64,000 nucleotides of DNA, from NCBI GenBank assembly GCA_947627345.1, contig CANQVS010000007.1, positions 1 through 64,000 of the forward strand. The letters are read 5' to 3'. Shown one piece after another: positions 50,533-60,116 of the stretch. Below the pieces are notes generated by a model that was not told the DNA's origin, ran no database searches, and saw only the letters and a list, made by a program, of their open reading frames with translations. Every line of letters begins with the position of its first letter. Position 1 is the stretch's first letter. The position numbers and the translations under genes were made by a program. The stretch is from an uncultured Clostridia bacterium (GTDB lineage Bacteria > Bacillota > Clostridia > Oscillospirales > Acutalibacteraceae).

Positions 50533-52071
50533 TCAGTCAAGTGAATTTTTCTGCGACGCGGGAACTTTCTTTTCGTAACATTCAAAAGCATCGTCAACCA
50601 GTTTTTTATCAGGCTTCGGGGTAATAAGGCTTACAATCGGAACAATGATAAGTCCCGCGAGCATCGCAAACGCTCCGCAGTTAATCGGGGATTGTAAAAT
50701 CACGGGGAATACATCGCGCGCGAATAGGTTAACAAGCATTATACCCGCTCCGAAAATAAAGCTGACCCAGCAGGCAAGTTTCGTTGTTTTTTTCCAGTAA
50801 AGTCCGTAGAGGAACGGAGCCAGAAACGCGCCTGCGAGCGCTCCCCAGGATACTCCCATAAGCTGTGCGATAAATTTAACGGATTCGTCTTTACTCTGAA
50901 CCTGATAAATAGCGATAAACGCTGAAATCGCGATAAATACAACGACCAAAATTCTAATAATAAGAACCTCTTTTTTCTCGTTCATCTTCTTAATGACATT
51001 TCCCTTTAAAAGGTCAATTGTCAAGGTCGAGGAGGACGCGATAACAAGAGAGGAAAGTGTGGACATTGACGCCGAAAGCACTAATATGACAACTATGGCA
51101 ATTAATATTTCGGGAAGGTTTGAAAGCATTGTCGGAATTACCGCGTCAAAACCTAATGTGTCAACATCTACATTGAACAGACGTCCGAATCCGCCTAAGA
51201 AGTAACAACCGCCCGCAACAACTACCGCAAACATTGTTGAAATAATTGTACCCTTATGAATATCGTTTTCACTCTTAATAGCGTAGAACTTCTGAACCAT
51301 TTGCGGAAGTCCCCAGGTTCCGAGAGAGGTTAAAATTACAACTCCCAAAAGATTAAGGGGGTCAGGGCCGAAGAACGAATTAAACGCTCCCGGTGTTTGG
51401 GATACAGTTTCGTCGGTCACTCTCGCTAAACCGTCGAGCGCCGCCATAAATCCGCCCTGCGAATTTAAAACCGCGGCGATTACGGCAACAATACCGATAA
51501 TCATAATAATTCCCTGAATAAAGTCGTTGATTGCAGTCGCCATATAACCGCCCGCAATAACGTAAATTCCCGTCAGCACAGACATTGCAACGATACACCA
51601 TACATAGGGAATACCGAAAGCCATTTCAAAAAGTCTTGAAAGTCCGTTATACAGGGAAGCCGTGTAAGGAATGAGGAAAATGAACGTGATGACTGACGCT
51701 CCTATTTTAAGAGCCTTGCTGTCAAATCTTTTTCCGAAAAATTCGGGCATTGTGGCAGAGCTTAAATGCTGAGTCATAATTCTCGTTCTTCTGCCGAGAA
51801 TTACCCATGCCAAAAGCGAGCCGATAAGCGCGTTTCCTATTCCTATCCAGGTTGACGCGATACCGTATTTCCAGCCAAACTGACCCGCGTATCCAATAAA
51901 GATAACCGCGGAAAAATACGAAGTACCGTAAGCGAAAGCGGTGAGCCAGGGTCCGACATTTCTGCCGCCGAGTACAAATCCGTTCACATCTGTAGCGTGA
52001 CGACGGCAGTATACGCCTACGCCCACCATTACGCCGAAGAACAGAACCAACATTAAAATTTTAAGAAACAT
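50533..52071 (-). CDS. Sodium:solute symporter (SSS family)
   Basis: 512 residues with about 13 membrane helices. Family features are an N-terminal GRNVGPWLTAFAYGTSYFSAVIFIGYAG, GGYMATAINDFIQGIIMIIG and SASMSTLSSLVIASSSTLTIDLLKG. It resembles PutP/PanF-type carriers that import proline, pantothenate or carboxylates with sodium. It lies next to an acyl-CoA ligase, so an organic acid substrate is possible. The substrate is inferred only. Confidence 0.9.
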   Translation of the reverse strand: MFLKILMLVLFFGVMVGVGVYCRRHATDVNGFVLGGRNVGPWLTAFAYGTSYFSAVIFIGYAGQFGWKYGIASTWIGIGNALIGSLLAWVILGRRTRIMTQHLSSATMPEFFGKRFDSKALKIGASVITFIFLIPYTASLYNGLSRLFEMAFGIPYVWCIVAMSVLTGIYVIAGGYMATAINDFIQGIIMIIGIVAVIAAVLNSQGGFMAALDGLARVTDETVSQTPGAFNSFFGPDPLNLLGVVILTSLGTWGLPQMVQKFYAIKSENDIHKGTIISTMFAVVVAGGCYFLGGFGRLFNVDVDTLGFDAVIPTMLSNLPEILIAIVVILVLSASMSTLSSLVIASSSTLTIDLLKGNVIKKMNEKKEVLIIRILVVVFIAISAFIAIYQVQSKDESVKFIAQLMGVSWGALAGAFLAPFLYGLYWKKTTKLACWVSFIFGAGIMLVNLFARDVFPVILQSPINCGAFAMLAGLIIVPIVSLITPKPDKKLVDDAFECYEKKVPASQKNSLD

Positions 52072-52159
52072 AACGTCCTCCTAAGTAATTTATTTTTAAC
52101 CCGAATAAATTATACCGAACAGTTTAATCGGGCTTTTATACGAGTATTTAATAAGCAAA

Positions 52160-53821
52160 TTATTTTTTATCAGAATTTAGCACCTTATCAATTTCATTTT
52201 GCTGAGCGACTACGCTCTCTCCGCAGTACGTTTTACGGAGCAGAGGCTTTTCGATTTTTCCTGTCGGATTTCTCGGAACATCCGCAAAAATAATTTTTCT
52301 CGGACGTTTATAACGCGGAAGCGCCATACAAAATTCGTTAACTTCCTCCTCGCTCAAGTCAAAATCAGGCTTAACCTCAATAACGGCAGTCGCAATTTCA
52401 CCCAACCTCTGGTCGGGAAGTCCGATTACCGCGACGTCTTTAATTGCGTTATTAGCGCGCAGAAAGTCCTCAATCTGAACGGGATAAATATTTTCTCCGC
52501 CCGATATGATAACGTCCTTTTTGCGGTCAACAAGATAGATAAATCCGTCGCTGTCATATTCGGCCATATCGCCTGTATAAAGCCAGCCCTCGCCGTCCAA
52601 AACCTCCTCGGTAGCCTTTACGTCCTTATAATAACATTTCATAACCCCGGGGCCTTTGACAGCAAGCTCTCCTACGCCTTCGGTAATAGTCTGTCTGTTT
52701 TCATCAACAATTTTTACTTCCCAGCCGTAGCCCGCAACTCCGATTGCTCCGACCTTATCTGTGTTTTCAATACCGAGATGAACACATCCTGGACCGATAG
52801 ATTCGCTTAGTCCGTAATTTGTATCATAGTCGTGATTCGGAAAAATCTTCTTCCAACGCTTTATAAGCGTTGGCGGTACGGGCTGAGCGCCAATGTGCAT
52901 AAGCCTCCACTGGCTTAACTCGTAGTCCTCAAGGTTTATTTTTCCGCTTTCTACAGCATCTAAAATATCCTGCGCCCACGGTACAAGAAGCCAAACAATC
53001 GAACAACGCTCCTCGCTTACGCAACGGATTATCCACTCGGGACTGACTCCCCGCAGTATAACCGCCTTGCCTCCCGAATACAGACTTCCGAACCAGTGCA
53101 TCTTAGCCCCCGTATGATAAAGAGGCGGAATACATAGGAAAACATCGTCCTTGGTCTGTCCGTGGTGGGCGTGTTCAACCTTTGCGGAGTGAACAAGGCT
53201 CTTGTGCGCGTGTAATATCGCCTTTGGAAAACCTGTAGTACCTGATGAAAAGTAGATTGCTCCGTCGTCCTCGTCGGTAATATAAACGCACGGAGCGGAC
53301 GAGGAACAATATGCGATAAGCTTTTCGTAGCTGTCGGCGAATGACGGACATTCATCACCCACATAAAATACATTTTTAACCTTTGGAACTTGGTCAAGAA
53401 TTTCCTCTACCCTGCCTATAAACTCAGGACCGAAAACGAGAACGTCTGAATCGGATTGTTTAAGACAGTAAGCAATTTCATCCGCAGTATATCTGAAATT
53501 CAGCGGAACTGCAATTGCTCCCATTTTCAGCGCGCCGAAATAAATCGGAAGCCAGTCTATACAGTTCATAAGAAGTATGGCGACCTTATCGCCTTTTTTG
53601 ACCCCGCGCGTCAAAAGGAGGTTTGCGAATCGATTGGCCTTAATATCAAATTCTCCCCAGGTAAGCTGTTTTCTGAACGCGCCCGAACGGTTAGACTCAA
53701 TAAGAGAATACTCTCTCCAGGTAACGTGAGGTATATTTTTTACTTCGGGGTTAATCTCAACCAGCGCGATGTCATTTTTAAAATATGTAGCGTTTCTCGT
53801 CAGCAACTCTGTAATCGGCAT
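52160..53821 (-). CDS. AMP-forming acyl-CoA synthetase/ligase
   Basis: 553 residues from the ATG at 53821 behind AAGGAAG; the longer frame upstream is not supported. Motifs: P-loop YFSSGTTGFPKAILHAH, NYGLSESIGPG, WLYTGDMAEYDSDGFIYLVDRKKDVIISGGENIYP and the C-terminal lysine NPTGKIEKPLL. It activates a carboxylic acid to its CoA thioester. The chain length is not deducible. A TTGACA promoter lies upstream and the symporter gene lies downstream. Confidence 0.92.
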   Translation of the reverse strand: MPITELLTRNATYFKNDIALVEINPEVKNIPHVTWREYSLIESNRSGAFRKQLTWGEFDIKANRFANLLLTRGVKKGDKVAILLMNCIDWLPIYFGALKMGAIAVPLNFRYTADEIAYCLKQSDSDVLVFGPEFIGRVEEILDQVPKVKNVFYVGDECPSFADSYEKLIAYCSSSAPCVYITDEDDGAIYFSSGTTGFPKAILHAHKSLVHSAKVEHAHHGQTKDDVFLCIPPLYHTGAKMHWFGSLYSGGKAVILRGVSPEWIIRCVSEERCSIVWLLVPWAQDILDAVESGKINLEDYELSQWRLMHIGAQPVPPTLIKRWKKIFPNHDYDTNYGLSESIGPGCVHLGIENTDKVGAIGVAGYGWEVKIVDENRQTITEGVGELAVKGPGVMKCYYKDVKATEEVLDGEGWLYTGDMAEYDSDGFIYLVDRKKDVIISGGENIYPVQIEDFLRANNAIKDVAVIGLPDQRLGEIATAVIEVKPDFDLSEEEVNEFCMALPRYKRPRKIIFADVPRNPTGKIEKPLLRKTYCGESVVAQQNEIDKVLNSDKK

Positions 53822-53902
53822 AATATTCTTCCTTTTTCTAACTAAAATAACAAAAACAAAAAATGCTCCACGCCCAAGGCAGGAGCGACAAATTTCTATT
53901 AT

Positions 53903-53931
53903 ATTATCACGCTTAACGCGCTGTTTGTCAA
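53903..53931 (-). promoter_or_regulatory. Promoter of the acyl-CoA ligase gene
   Basis: On the minus strand TTGACA (53926-53931) and GATAAT (53903-53908) are 17 bp apart. The spacer holds GCGCGTTAAGCG, with partial symmetry that may be an operator. Confidence 0.6.
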
Positions 53932-54068
53932 GTATAACTAACAATCAAACTATAATTTTGTAAACTATTCACAAAAAAATAATACTTTTTTAGTTTAAAT
54001 TGCTAAAGCGTTTTTACCTTATGCTCCGCAATTCGGCTGTTTCTTTCAAATTAAATTTCAAACAAAAA

Positions 54069-54101
54069 ACAGACAGGTTAAATTCACTTTAACCTGTCTG
54101 T
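54069..54101 (-). terminator. Terminator of murC
   Basis: ACAGACAGGTTAAA (54069-54082) and TTTAACCTGTCTGT (54088-54101), a perfect 14-bp stem with a 5-nt loop. Confidence 0.85.
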
Positions 54102-54136
54102 ACTGTTTATCTAAGCTTTTAAAAATTTTTATGTTT

Positions 54137-55516
54137 TTAATTATACATTTCCTTTAGCCTTTTTAAAATCATATTCGCGCACATATAGACGTTTCCTCCG
54201 CCCATTGTTAAAATCAAATCGCCCGCTTTGGCATTTTTAGTAACATAATCGGTAATATCCTCAAAGGTATCTATACATTTTGAGTTCGGCACCTTTGCTC
54301 CGAGGTCTGTGCTGTAAATATTGTAGGTGTTAGTTTCACGCACGGGAAGAATTTCCGAGATAATTGCCTCATCGGGAATTTTTAACGCCTGTGCAAAATC
54401 ATCAAGCAACATAGCCGTTCTCGAAAAAGTATGAGGCTGAAATACCGCCCACACCTTGTCAAATCCCATATTCATTGCCGCCTTCAAGGTCGCGGTAAGC
54501 TCGGTCGGGTGATGAGCAAAATCGTCGGCAACGGTAATATTTCCGGGAGTTCCGAGAATTTCAAAACGTCTGTGAACTCCGCCGAATTTTCCGAGGTTTT
54601 CACAAATTTCCTTAGGAGTAGCGCCCAGATAGTGAGCCGTGGCGGCGGTTGCGAGAGCGTTATAAATATTGTGCCGTCCTGGTATCATAAGCTTTACGGT
54701 ACAGAGCTTGTCGCCCTTGTGCATTATATCGAAGGTTTCGTGAACGCCCTTGTCCTCGCTTATGTTAAAAGCATAGTAATCGTTCGTATCACTAAATCCA
54801 TAAGTAATTTTAGGAATATCAACGTCCGATACCGCCTCCATTGTATTTTCATCATCTCCGTTTAAAACAAGCGCGCCCGTGGTCTGTTTTGCGAACTTAT
54901 TAAACGACTTTTTAATGTTGTCAAGGTTCTTAAAATAGTCAAGATGGTCGGCGTCAATATTCAGAATAACTGAAATAAACGGTGTGAGCTCAAGGAAAGT
55001 ATCGACATATTCGCAGGCCTCGCAGACAATTATATCGCTCTGACCGACATAGCTGTTACCGCCGATGAACGGGAGCTTTCCTCCGATTATGGCCGAAGGG
55101 TCAAAACCGCTGCCGATAAGCACCTGCGTCAGCATACCTGTCGTGCTTGTTTTTCCGTGTGTACCTGAAATAGCAATACTGCGGTTGTAACGCCTGCAAA
55201 CAATTCCGAGCATAACGCTCCTTTCAACACAGGGAATGCCCCGCTTTTTTGCCTCGGCACGCTCGGGATTATCCTCCTTGACCGCCGCCGAATACACAAC
55301 AAGCTCCGCGCCGTCAATATTTTCAGCCTTATGTCCCATAAATACGGGGATACCGTAGCCCTTAATTTTGTCGAGAGTTTCTCCCTCGTTCATATCGGAG
55401 CCTTGAATTTCAAATCCCTCGCTCATAAGTATTTCGGCTAACGGACACATTCCGCTTCCGCCGATTCCGATGAAATGTATTCTCTTTTTATTATCCAAAA
55501 GATGATCGTATTTCAT
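54137..55516 (-). CDS. murC: UDP-N-acetylmuramate-L-alanine ligase
   Basis: 459 residues from the ATG at 55516 behind GAGGTG. The opening HFIGIGGSGMCPLAEIL is the MurC nucleotide-fold signature, then ATP-binding SGTHGKTSTTGML, central NIDADHLDYF and C-terminal DDFAHHPTELTATL. It adds L-alanine to UDP-MurNAc in the cytosol, an essential wall step. It is divergent from the rRNA methyltransferase gene. Confidence 0.97.
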   Translation of the reverse strand: MKYDHLLDNKKRIHFIGIGGSGMCPLAEILMSEGFEIQGSDMNEGETLDKIKGYGIPVFMGHKAENIDGAELVVYSAAVKEDNPERAEAKKRGIPCVERSVMLGIVCRRYNRSIAISGTHGKTSTTGMLTQVLIGSGFDPSAIIGGKLPFIGGNSYVGQSDIIVCEACEYVDTFLELTPFISVILNIDADHLDYFKNLDNIKKSFNKFAKQTTGALVLNGDDENTMEAVSDVDIPKITYGFSDTNDYYAFNISEDKGVHETFDIMHKGDKLCTVKLMIPGRHNIYNALATAATAHYLGATPKEICENLGKFGGVHRRFEILGTPGNITVADDFAHHPTELTATLKAAMNMGFDKVWAVFQPHTFSRTAMLLDDFAQALKIPDEAIISEILPVRETNTYNIYSTDLGAKVPNSKCIDTFEDITDYVTKNAKAGDLILTMGGGNVYMCANMILKRLKEMYN

Positions 55517-55678
55517 AATCACACCTCATTGCCTAAGTTCACCTTTATATTATATTGTTTTTTTAAGCAAAAATAAATACCTTTTGTGAAAATAATAAAT
55601 ATTTCTCGCATATTGCCAAATAATGCGAGTGATGATAAAATATTTCTATAAAACTTTAAATCAAAAGCGGTTGAAAAT

Positions 55679-57049
55679 ATGGATATAAAAAAGAATGATA
55701 TTTTAAAACTTAAAATTACCTCGATGACGGCGCAGGGTAACGGAGCAGGCAAAACCAACGGGGGTATTGTTATCTTTGTACCGATGAGCGCTGTCGGTGA
55801 TGAACTTGAGGTGCGTATATTAAAAGTTAAGAAAACCTACGCTTACGGTAAAATTGAAAAAATTTTAAATCCGTCCGAAAGCAGAATTGAAACGGACTGT
55901 CCGAATTTCGGGAAATGCGGAGGTTGTGTTTACCGCCATATTAATTATAATTCTGAATTAGAAATAAAGCATCGGCGCGTTTCAGATGCGCTTGAACGTA
56001 TAGGCGGTTTTAAAAACATCAAAATTAATCCTGTAGTTGAAAACGAGAGAGTTCTCCGTTACCGCAACAAAGCACAGCTTCCCGCGCAAAACACGGAAAA
56101 CGGAGTTGAATTAGGATTTTACGCGAACCGAAGTCACAGGATTATTCCTTGTGACGACTGCCTTTTACAGCCGAAAATCTTCAAAAAAGTTATGGACATA
56201 ACAAGAGATTTTATGCAGAAAACTTCTCAATCCGCCTATGATGAGCGAACAGGAGAGGGAACACTGCGCCACCTTTACATAAGATATGCTGAAATGACAG
56301 ATGAGTTAATGGTTTGTTACGTTGTAAACTCAAACGGTTTAAAGCAGGAAGATGTCCTCATAAAAAAATTAAAGGAAAACCTGCCAAATCTTAAAAGCGT
56401 AATTTTTAATTCTAACAAAGAAAATACAAATGTTATTCTCGGCTCAAAAAACCGAACAGCCTACGGCAGGGATTATATTGAGGATATTTTATGCGGTAAA
56501 AGATTTAAACTTTCTCCGCTCTCATTTTATCAGGTAAACAGAGCTCAAGCGGAAAAACTTTACGAAATTGCGAAAAATTACGCCGACTTAAAAGGAAATG
56601 AGATACTGCTTGATTTGTACTGCGGAATCGGTACAATAGGATTTTCAATGGCGGATTGCTGTAAAAAGCTTATAGGCGTTGAAATTATTGAGGACGCGGT
56701 AAAGGACGCTGTCCGAAACGCCGATACAAACAAAACAGAAAACGCTGAATTTATCTGCGGTAACGCGTCTTATGCGTTAAACAGGCTTAAAAAAGCCGGA
56801 GTTAAACCCGATGTTGTAATTGTTGACCCGCCGAGAAAGGGACTTGATGAAGAACTTATCAAAACAATCTCACAAATGTCGCCGGACCGAGTTGTCTATG
56901 TGTCGTGCGGTCCTGAAACACTGGCGCGTGATTTAAGGATTTTCGCTGATAATAATTATTCCGTAAAAGAAATAACCCCCGTTGATTTATTCTCGAGGAC
57001 AAGCCATATTGAAAACGTCTGCCTTCTGATTAAAAATAAAAGGTCGTAA
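55679..57049 (+). CDS. 23S rRNA (uracil-5)-methyltransferase, RlmD/RlmCD-like
   Basis: 456 residues. N-terminal TRAM domain (about 5-62), iron-sulfur cysteines Cys74, Cys80, Cys83 and one in IPCDDC, SAM site LLDLYCGIGTIGFSMA, motif VDPPRKGLD and the catalytic cysteine in VVYVSCGPETLARDL. It methylates uridines in 23S rRNA; in Firmicutes one enzyme may serve two positions. Its promoter region includes an inverted repeat CTCGCAT/ATGCGAG (55605-55629). Confidence 0.92.
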   Translation: MDIKKNDILKLKITSMTAQGNGAGKTNGGIVIFVPMSAVGDELEVRILKVKKTYAYGKIEKILNPSESRIETDCPNFGKCGGCVYRHINYNSELEIKHRRVSDALERIGGFKNIKINPVVENERVLRYRNKAQLPAQNTENGVELGFYANRSHRIIPCDDCLLQPKIFKKVMDITRDFMQKTSQSAYDERTGEGTLRHLYIRYAEMTDELMVCYVVNSNGLKQEDVLIKKLKENLPNLKSVIFNSNKENTNVILGSKNRTAYGRDYIEDILCGKRFKLSPLSFYQVNRAQAEKLYEIAKNYADLKGNEILLDLYCGIGTIGFSMADCCKKLIGVEIIEDAVKDAVRNADTNKTENAEFICGNASYALNRLKKAGVKPDVVIVDPPRKGLDEELIKTISQMSPDRVVYVSCGPETLARDLRIFADNNYSVKEITPVDLFSRTSHIENVCLLIKNKRS

Positions 57050-57085
57050 AAACTGTTATTTTAGTGAAATTTGTAGAAAAAAGTA

Positions 57086-57115
57086 TTGACTAAGTTAATA
57101 ATTTTAGTATATAAT
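57086..57115 (+). promoter_or_regulatory. Promoter of the lysine riboswitch-transporter transcript
   Basis: TTGACT (57086-57091) and TATAAT (57110-57115) are 18 bp apart, just before the aptamer. Confidence 0.65.
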
Positions 57116-57121
57116 GTACCC

Positions 57122-57333
57122 ATAAATATTGAATTGAGGCGCGGACTTCAACAGTAACGAAACGAAAAACAGAGATAAGTATTCGTAAAATGAAAGACCG
57201 CCAAGTCATATTCGGATTCTCTAAGCCGAATATGACTGTATAGGATATGTGCTATACTGCCAAGTAAAGCGGAGCGCTGTTCAGATTTATAGGTTCTAAC
57301 TCAGGCCGTGGCGCGTCCACGGTCTGTTTTTTT
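57122..57333 (+). promoter_or_regulatory. Lysine riboswitch (L-box) with terminator
   Basis: The leader carries the L-box core: GAGGCGCGGACTTCAACAGTAACGA near 57135 (given in part), the CGCCAAG and TGCCAAG segments, and GGAGCGCTGTTC before the closing P1 strand. P1 pairs ATAAAT (57122-57127) with ATTTAT (57285-57290). A terminator follows (CAGGCCGTGG with CCACGGTCTG, then seven T, 57302-57333). With lysine bound, transcription should stop before the transporter gene. Confidence 0.88.
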
Positions 57334-57386
57334 ATAGAAACGTAATAAAAAATAAAGTCTTTAAGACTAAAAACGGAGGTAGAATA

Positions 57387-59078
57387 ATGTCAAAGGCAAA
57401 GAAAATTGTGCTTGTAATTGCCGCTGTTCTTATTGTCGGACTGCTCGTTTACGTTGCGGTTTCGGGCGGTTCACTCGGCAAGGTGTCCTGTATGGACTGC
57501 CACGGCGAGGGACTTATAGACGGCGCGAAATGCGAAGTGTGCGGCGGAGAGGGATTAGTCAGAGGCTCCGCGTGGGCGCTTTTACCGCCGATTATCGCTA
57601 TAGGGCTTGCGCTGATTACAAAAGAGGTATATTCCTCGCTGTTTGTGGGTATCGCTGTCGGCGGACTTATGTATACCAATTTTGATTTCTTAGGTACAAT
57701 GGACGCGGTTACAAAAGACGGACTTATAGAAGCGGTTACAGGAAACGCAGGTATATTTATATTCCTTGTCGAACTTGGAATTATAGTCGCCTTGGTTAAC
57801 AAAGCGGGAGGCTCCGCGGCATTCGGAAAATGGGCGGCTACGCATATTAAAACCCGTATGGGCGCAATGCTCGCGACTTTTGTGCTCGGAGTATTAATTT
57901 TTATTGACGACTACTTTAACTGCCTTACTGTAGGCTCGGTTATGCGTCCCGTTACAGACGGACATAAGGTTTCGCGCGCAAAGCTTGCGTATCTGATTGA
58001 CGCTACTGCCGCTCCCGTGTGTATGATTGCCCCGATTTCCTCTTGGGCCGCCGCTGTATCCTCGTACGCTGAGGACGGACAGGGACTAAAACTGTTTATT
58101 TCAGCTATTCCATATAATTTCTATTCTCTTTTAACCTTTGTGTTTATTATAGCGATTTGCGTAATGGGATTTGACTACGGTTCAATGGCTATGCACGAAT
58201 ACAACGCCGTATACAAAAATGACCTTTATTCTACAGGCGAACGCGTTGAGGAAAAAGACGATACTCCGAATCCAAACGGAAAAGTTATAGACCTTGTTCT
58301 TCCGATTATCGTTCTAATTGTTGTTTCGGTATTTGCTCTTGTTTATAACGGCGGAATTTTCAGCGGTTCAGACTTTGTAACGGCATTTGCCGATACCGAC
58401 GCTACAGTCGCTTTACCATGGGCAGGAATTTTAGCCCTTATATTCACTGTCGGTTACCTTATTATAAGAAGGATTATCAACTTTAAAGAGGCTATGGACT
58501 CAATACCTAAGGGATTTTTCGCTATGGTACCCCCTATCCTTATTTTGACTTTCGCTACAGCCCTTAAAAATATGACAAGCTTAATGGGCGCTAAATACTA
58601 TGTCGCAGACCTTATGAACGGCGCGGCGGCTTCTCTGCAGAATTATCTGCCCGCTATTATATTCATAGTAGCCTGCGTTCTCGCCTTTGCAACGGGCACA
58701 TCATGGGGTACGTTCGGTATTCTTATTCCTATCGTTACATATCTGTTCGCAAACACTCCCGACTCTCCGCTTTTAATTATCGGTATTTCGGCGTGTCTTG
58801 CAGGCGCGGTATGCGGCGACCATTGCTCACCGATTTCGGATACAACTATTATGTCGTCCGCGGGCGCTCAATGCAACCATATTAACCACGTGTCCACCCA
58901 GCTCCCGTATGCTTTGACTGTAGCGAGTGTTTCTTTCGTATCGTTCATAATAGCAGGATTTGTGCAGAGCTGGTATATTTCTCTTCCGATAGCTGTTATT
59001 CTTATGTTAGGTACAATATTCGTGATTAAATACATCACTAAAAACAGACAAAAAGCTGAACAGACCAAACAAAGATAA
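57387..59078 (+). CDS. NhaC-family transporter, probable lysine transporter (LysW-type), with zinc-ribbon-like insert
   Basis: 563 residues. After a first helix (about 6-26) comes a CMDCHGEGLIDGAKCEVCGGEGL segment (given in part; Cys35, Cys38, Cys49, Cys52), two CxxCxGxG motifs like the DnaJ zinc domain. About eleven further helices form an NhaC-type antiporter, with DDYFNCLTVGSVMRP and SWGTFGILIPI and CGDHCSPISDTTIMSSAGAQCNH motifs. Control by a lysine riboswitch points to lysine transport. The zinc-type insert near the N-terminus is unusual and may be regulatory. Confidence 0.88.
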   Translation: MSKAKKIVLVIAAVLIVGLLVYVAVSGGSLGKVSCMDCHGEGLIDGAKCEVCGGEGLVRGSAWALLPPIIAIGLALITKEVYSSLFVGIAVGGLMYTNFDFLGTMDAVTKDGLIEAVTGNAGIFIFLVELGIIVALVNKAGGSAAFGKWAATHIKTRMGAMLATFVLGVLIFIDDYFNCLTVGSVMRPVTDGHKVSRAKLAYLIDATAAPVCMIAPISSWAAAVSSYAEDGQGLKLFISAIPYNFYSLLTFVFIIAICVMGFDYGSMAMHEYNAVYKNDLYSTGERVEEKDDTPNPNGKVIDLVLPIIVLIVVSVFALVYNGGIFSGSDFVTAFADTDATVALPWAGILALIFTVGYLIIRRIINFKEAMDSIPKGFFAMVPPILILTFATALKNMTSLMGAKYYVADLMNGAAASLQNYLPAIIFIVACVLAFATGTSWGTFGILIPIVTYLFANTPDSPLLIIGISACLAGAVCGDHCSPISDTTIMSSAGAQCNHINHVSTQLPYALTVASVSFVSFIIAGFVQSWYISLPIAVILMLGTIFVIKYITKNRQKAEQTKQR

Positions 59079-59132
59079 CTTATAAAAAATTATGTCAATT
59101 TTCATTATCTATCGAAAGGTTTTACAAAGAAT

Positions 59133-59237
59133 ATGAGTGACGTTAGCGGAATCTGTCTTATAATAGGAATCGTCGTGATGATTCCCGGGATAATAAAGCT
59201 CGCGCTTGCTATATACAAAATGAATAAAAGGAAATAG
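59133..59237 (+). CDS. Small single-span membrane protein
   Basis: 34 residues: MSDVSG, a hydrophobic helix (ICLIIGIVVMIPGIIKLALAIY) and a basic tail (KMNKRK). It lies between the transporter and HIT genes with a modest ribosome binding site (GAAAGG, rather distant). Its size and place suggest an accessory subunit, but it may be chance. Confidence 0.45.
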   Translation: MSDVSGICLIIGIVVMIPGIIKLALAIYKMNKRK

Positions 59238-59241
59238 AAAT

Positions 59242-59700
59242 ATGTGTTTTATATGTGAAAGAATTGAAATGATAAAAAGCGGAAGAAACCCATACTTCGT
59301 TAAAGAGCTTAATACGGGATACGTTGTAATAGGTGATCATCAGCATTTTAGGGGCTACACACTTTATTTATATAAAGAACATAAAAATGAACTTTTTGAA
59401 TTGGACAGAAAAAACAAAATTGAGTTTTTAGAGGAAATGTCGATTGTGGCTGAGGCAGTTTCAAAAGCGTTCGGCGCAGATAAAATGAACTGCGAACTTC
59501 TCGGAAACGGAGAATCACATCTTCACTGGCATCTTTTCCCGAGAACAGACGGCGACCTAAACGGCTACGGAAATAACGGCAAAGGACCTGTTTGGTGGTA
59601 TCCTATGGAAAAAATGTATGACGATGTTAACCGACCTATTGATAAAGAGCTTTCAAAGATGAAAGAAAATCTAAAAACAGAACTTGATAAAATAATATAA
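59242..59700 (+). CDS. HIT-family nucleotide hydrolase/transferase
   Basis: 152 residues. The histidine triad is HLHWHLFPR (His93, His95, His97), and the N-terminal CFIC pair could bind zinc. It is slightly longer than Hint proteins, with a C-terminal GPVWWYPMEKMYDD extension. It likely hydrolyses a nucleoside phosphate derivative. It starts 4 bp after the small membrane protein and is ended by a hairpin at 59704. Confidence 0.88.
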   Translation: MCFICERIEMIKSGRNPYFVKELNTGYVVIGDHQHFRGYTLYLYKEHKNELFELDRKNKIEFLEEMSIVAEAVSKAFGADKMNCELLGNGESHLHWHLFPRTDGDLNGYGNNGKGPVWWYPMEKMYDDVNRPIDKELSKMKENLKTELDKII

Positions 59701-59703
59701 AAC

Positions 59704-59735
59704 AAACCTGACACTTTTTATGTGTCAGGTTTTGT
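59704..59735 (+). terminator. Terminator of the HIT gene
   Basis: AAACCTGACAC (59704-59714) and GTGTCAGGTTT (59722-59732), followed by a short T-run. Confidence 0.8.
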
Positions 59736-59782
59736 ATTTAGACTTTTAATACAATGATATTTGAATTGGTTTACAGTTTTTA

Positions 59783-60007
59783 TTATAAATTATTTTTATC
59801 TTTATTTTTTACGGCTTCTTTAAACGGAAGAACCCGACCGTCAGGAAATTCTACATCTGTATTATCAAGCTGTTTTTCCATATTATTGCGAAAGTTTTTA
59901 AGGTATTTTTTATATAATTTCTTCTGTTCAGCCTGCTCTTCTTCGGTAAGCCCGTGTTCTCTTTTCTTTTTCGCAAGCTCGTTTATTCTTTTAATCATAT
60001 CGTCCAT
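59783..60007 (-). CDS. DUF896 (YnzC-like) protein
   Basis: 74 residues from the ATG at 60007 behind AAAGGTG. The family pattern is clear: IKRINELAKKKREHGLTEEEQAEQKKLYKKYLKNFRNNMEKQLDNTDV. It is a small cytosolic helical hairpin of unknown role, in Bacillus linked with SOS-regulated genes. Monocistronic. Confidence 0.92.
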   Translation of the reverse strand: MDDMIKRINELAKKKREHGLTEEEQAEQKKLYKKYLKNFRNNMEKQLDNTDVEFPDGRVLPFKEAVKNKDKNNL

Positions 60008-60070
60008 TTTTATCACCTTTTCTATTTTAGCACAATCATATAAAAAAAGATAGATATTTTTAAAATAAAC

Positions 60071-60099
60071 TTGTCGCTAAGGCATTATTGTGGTACTAT
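60071..60099 (+). promoter_or_regulatory. Promoter of the MutS-like gene
   Basis: TTGTCG (60071-60076) and TACTAT (60094-60099) are 17 bp apart, 18 bp before the start codon. Confidence 0.5.
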
Positions 60100-60116
60100 T
60101 TAAATGAGGTGAGAAT

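Larger units (their letters stand above)
53822..54136. other. Intergenic region with ligase promoter and murC terminator
   Basis: No gene is visible. It contains the promoter at 53903-53931 and the terminator at 54069-54101. The rest is AT-rich. Confidence 0.6.
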
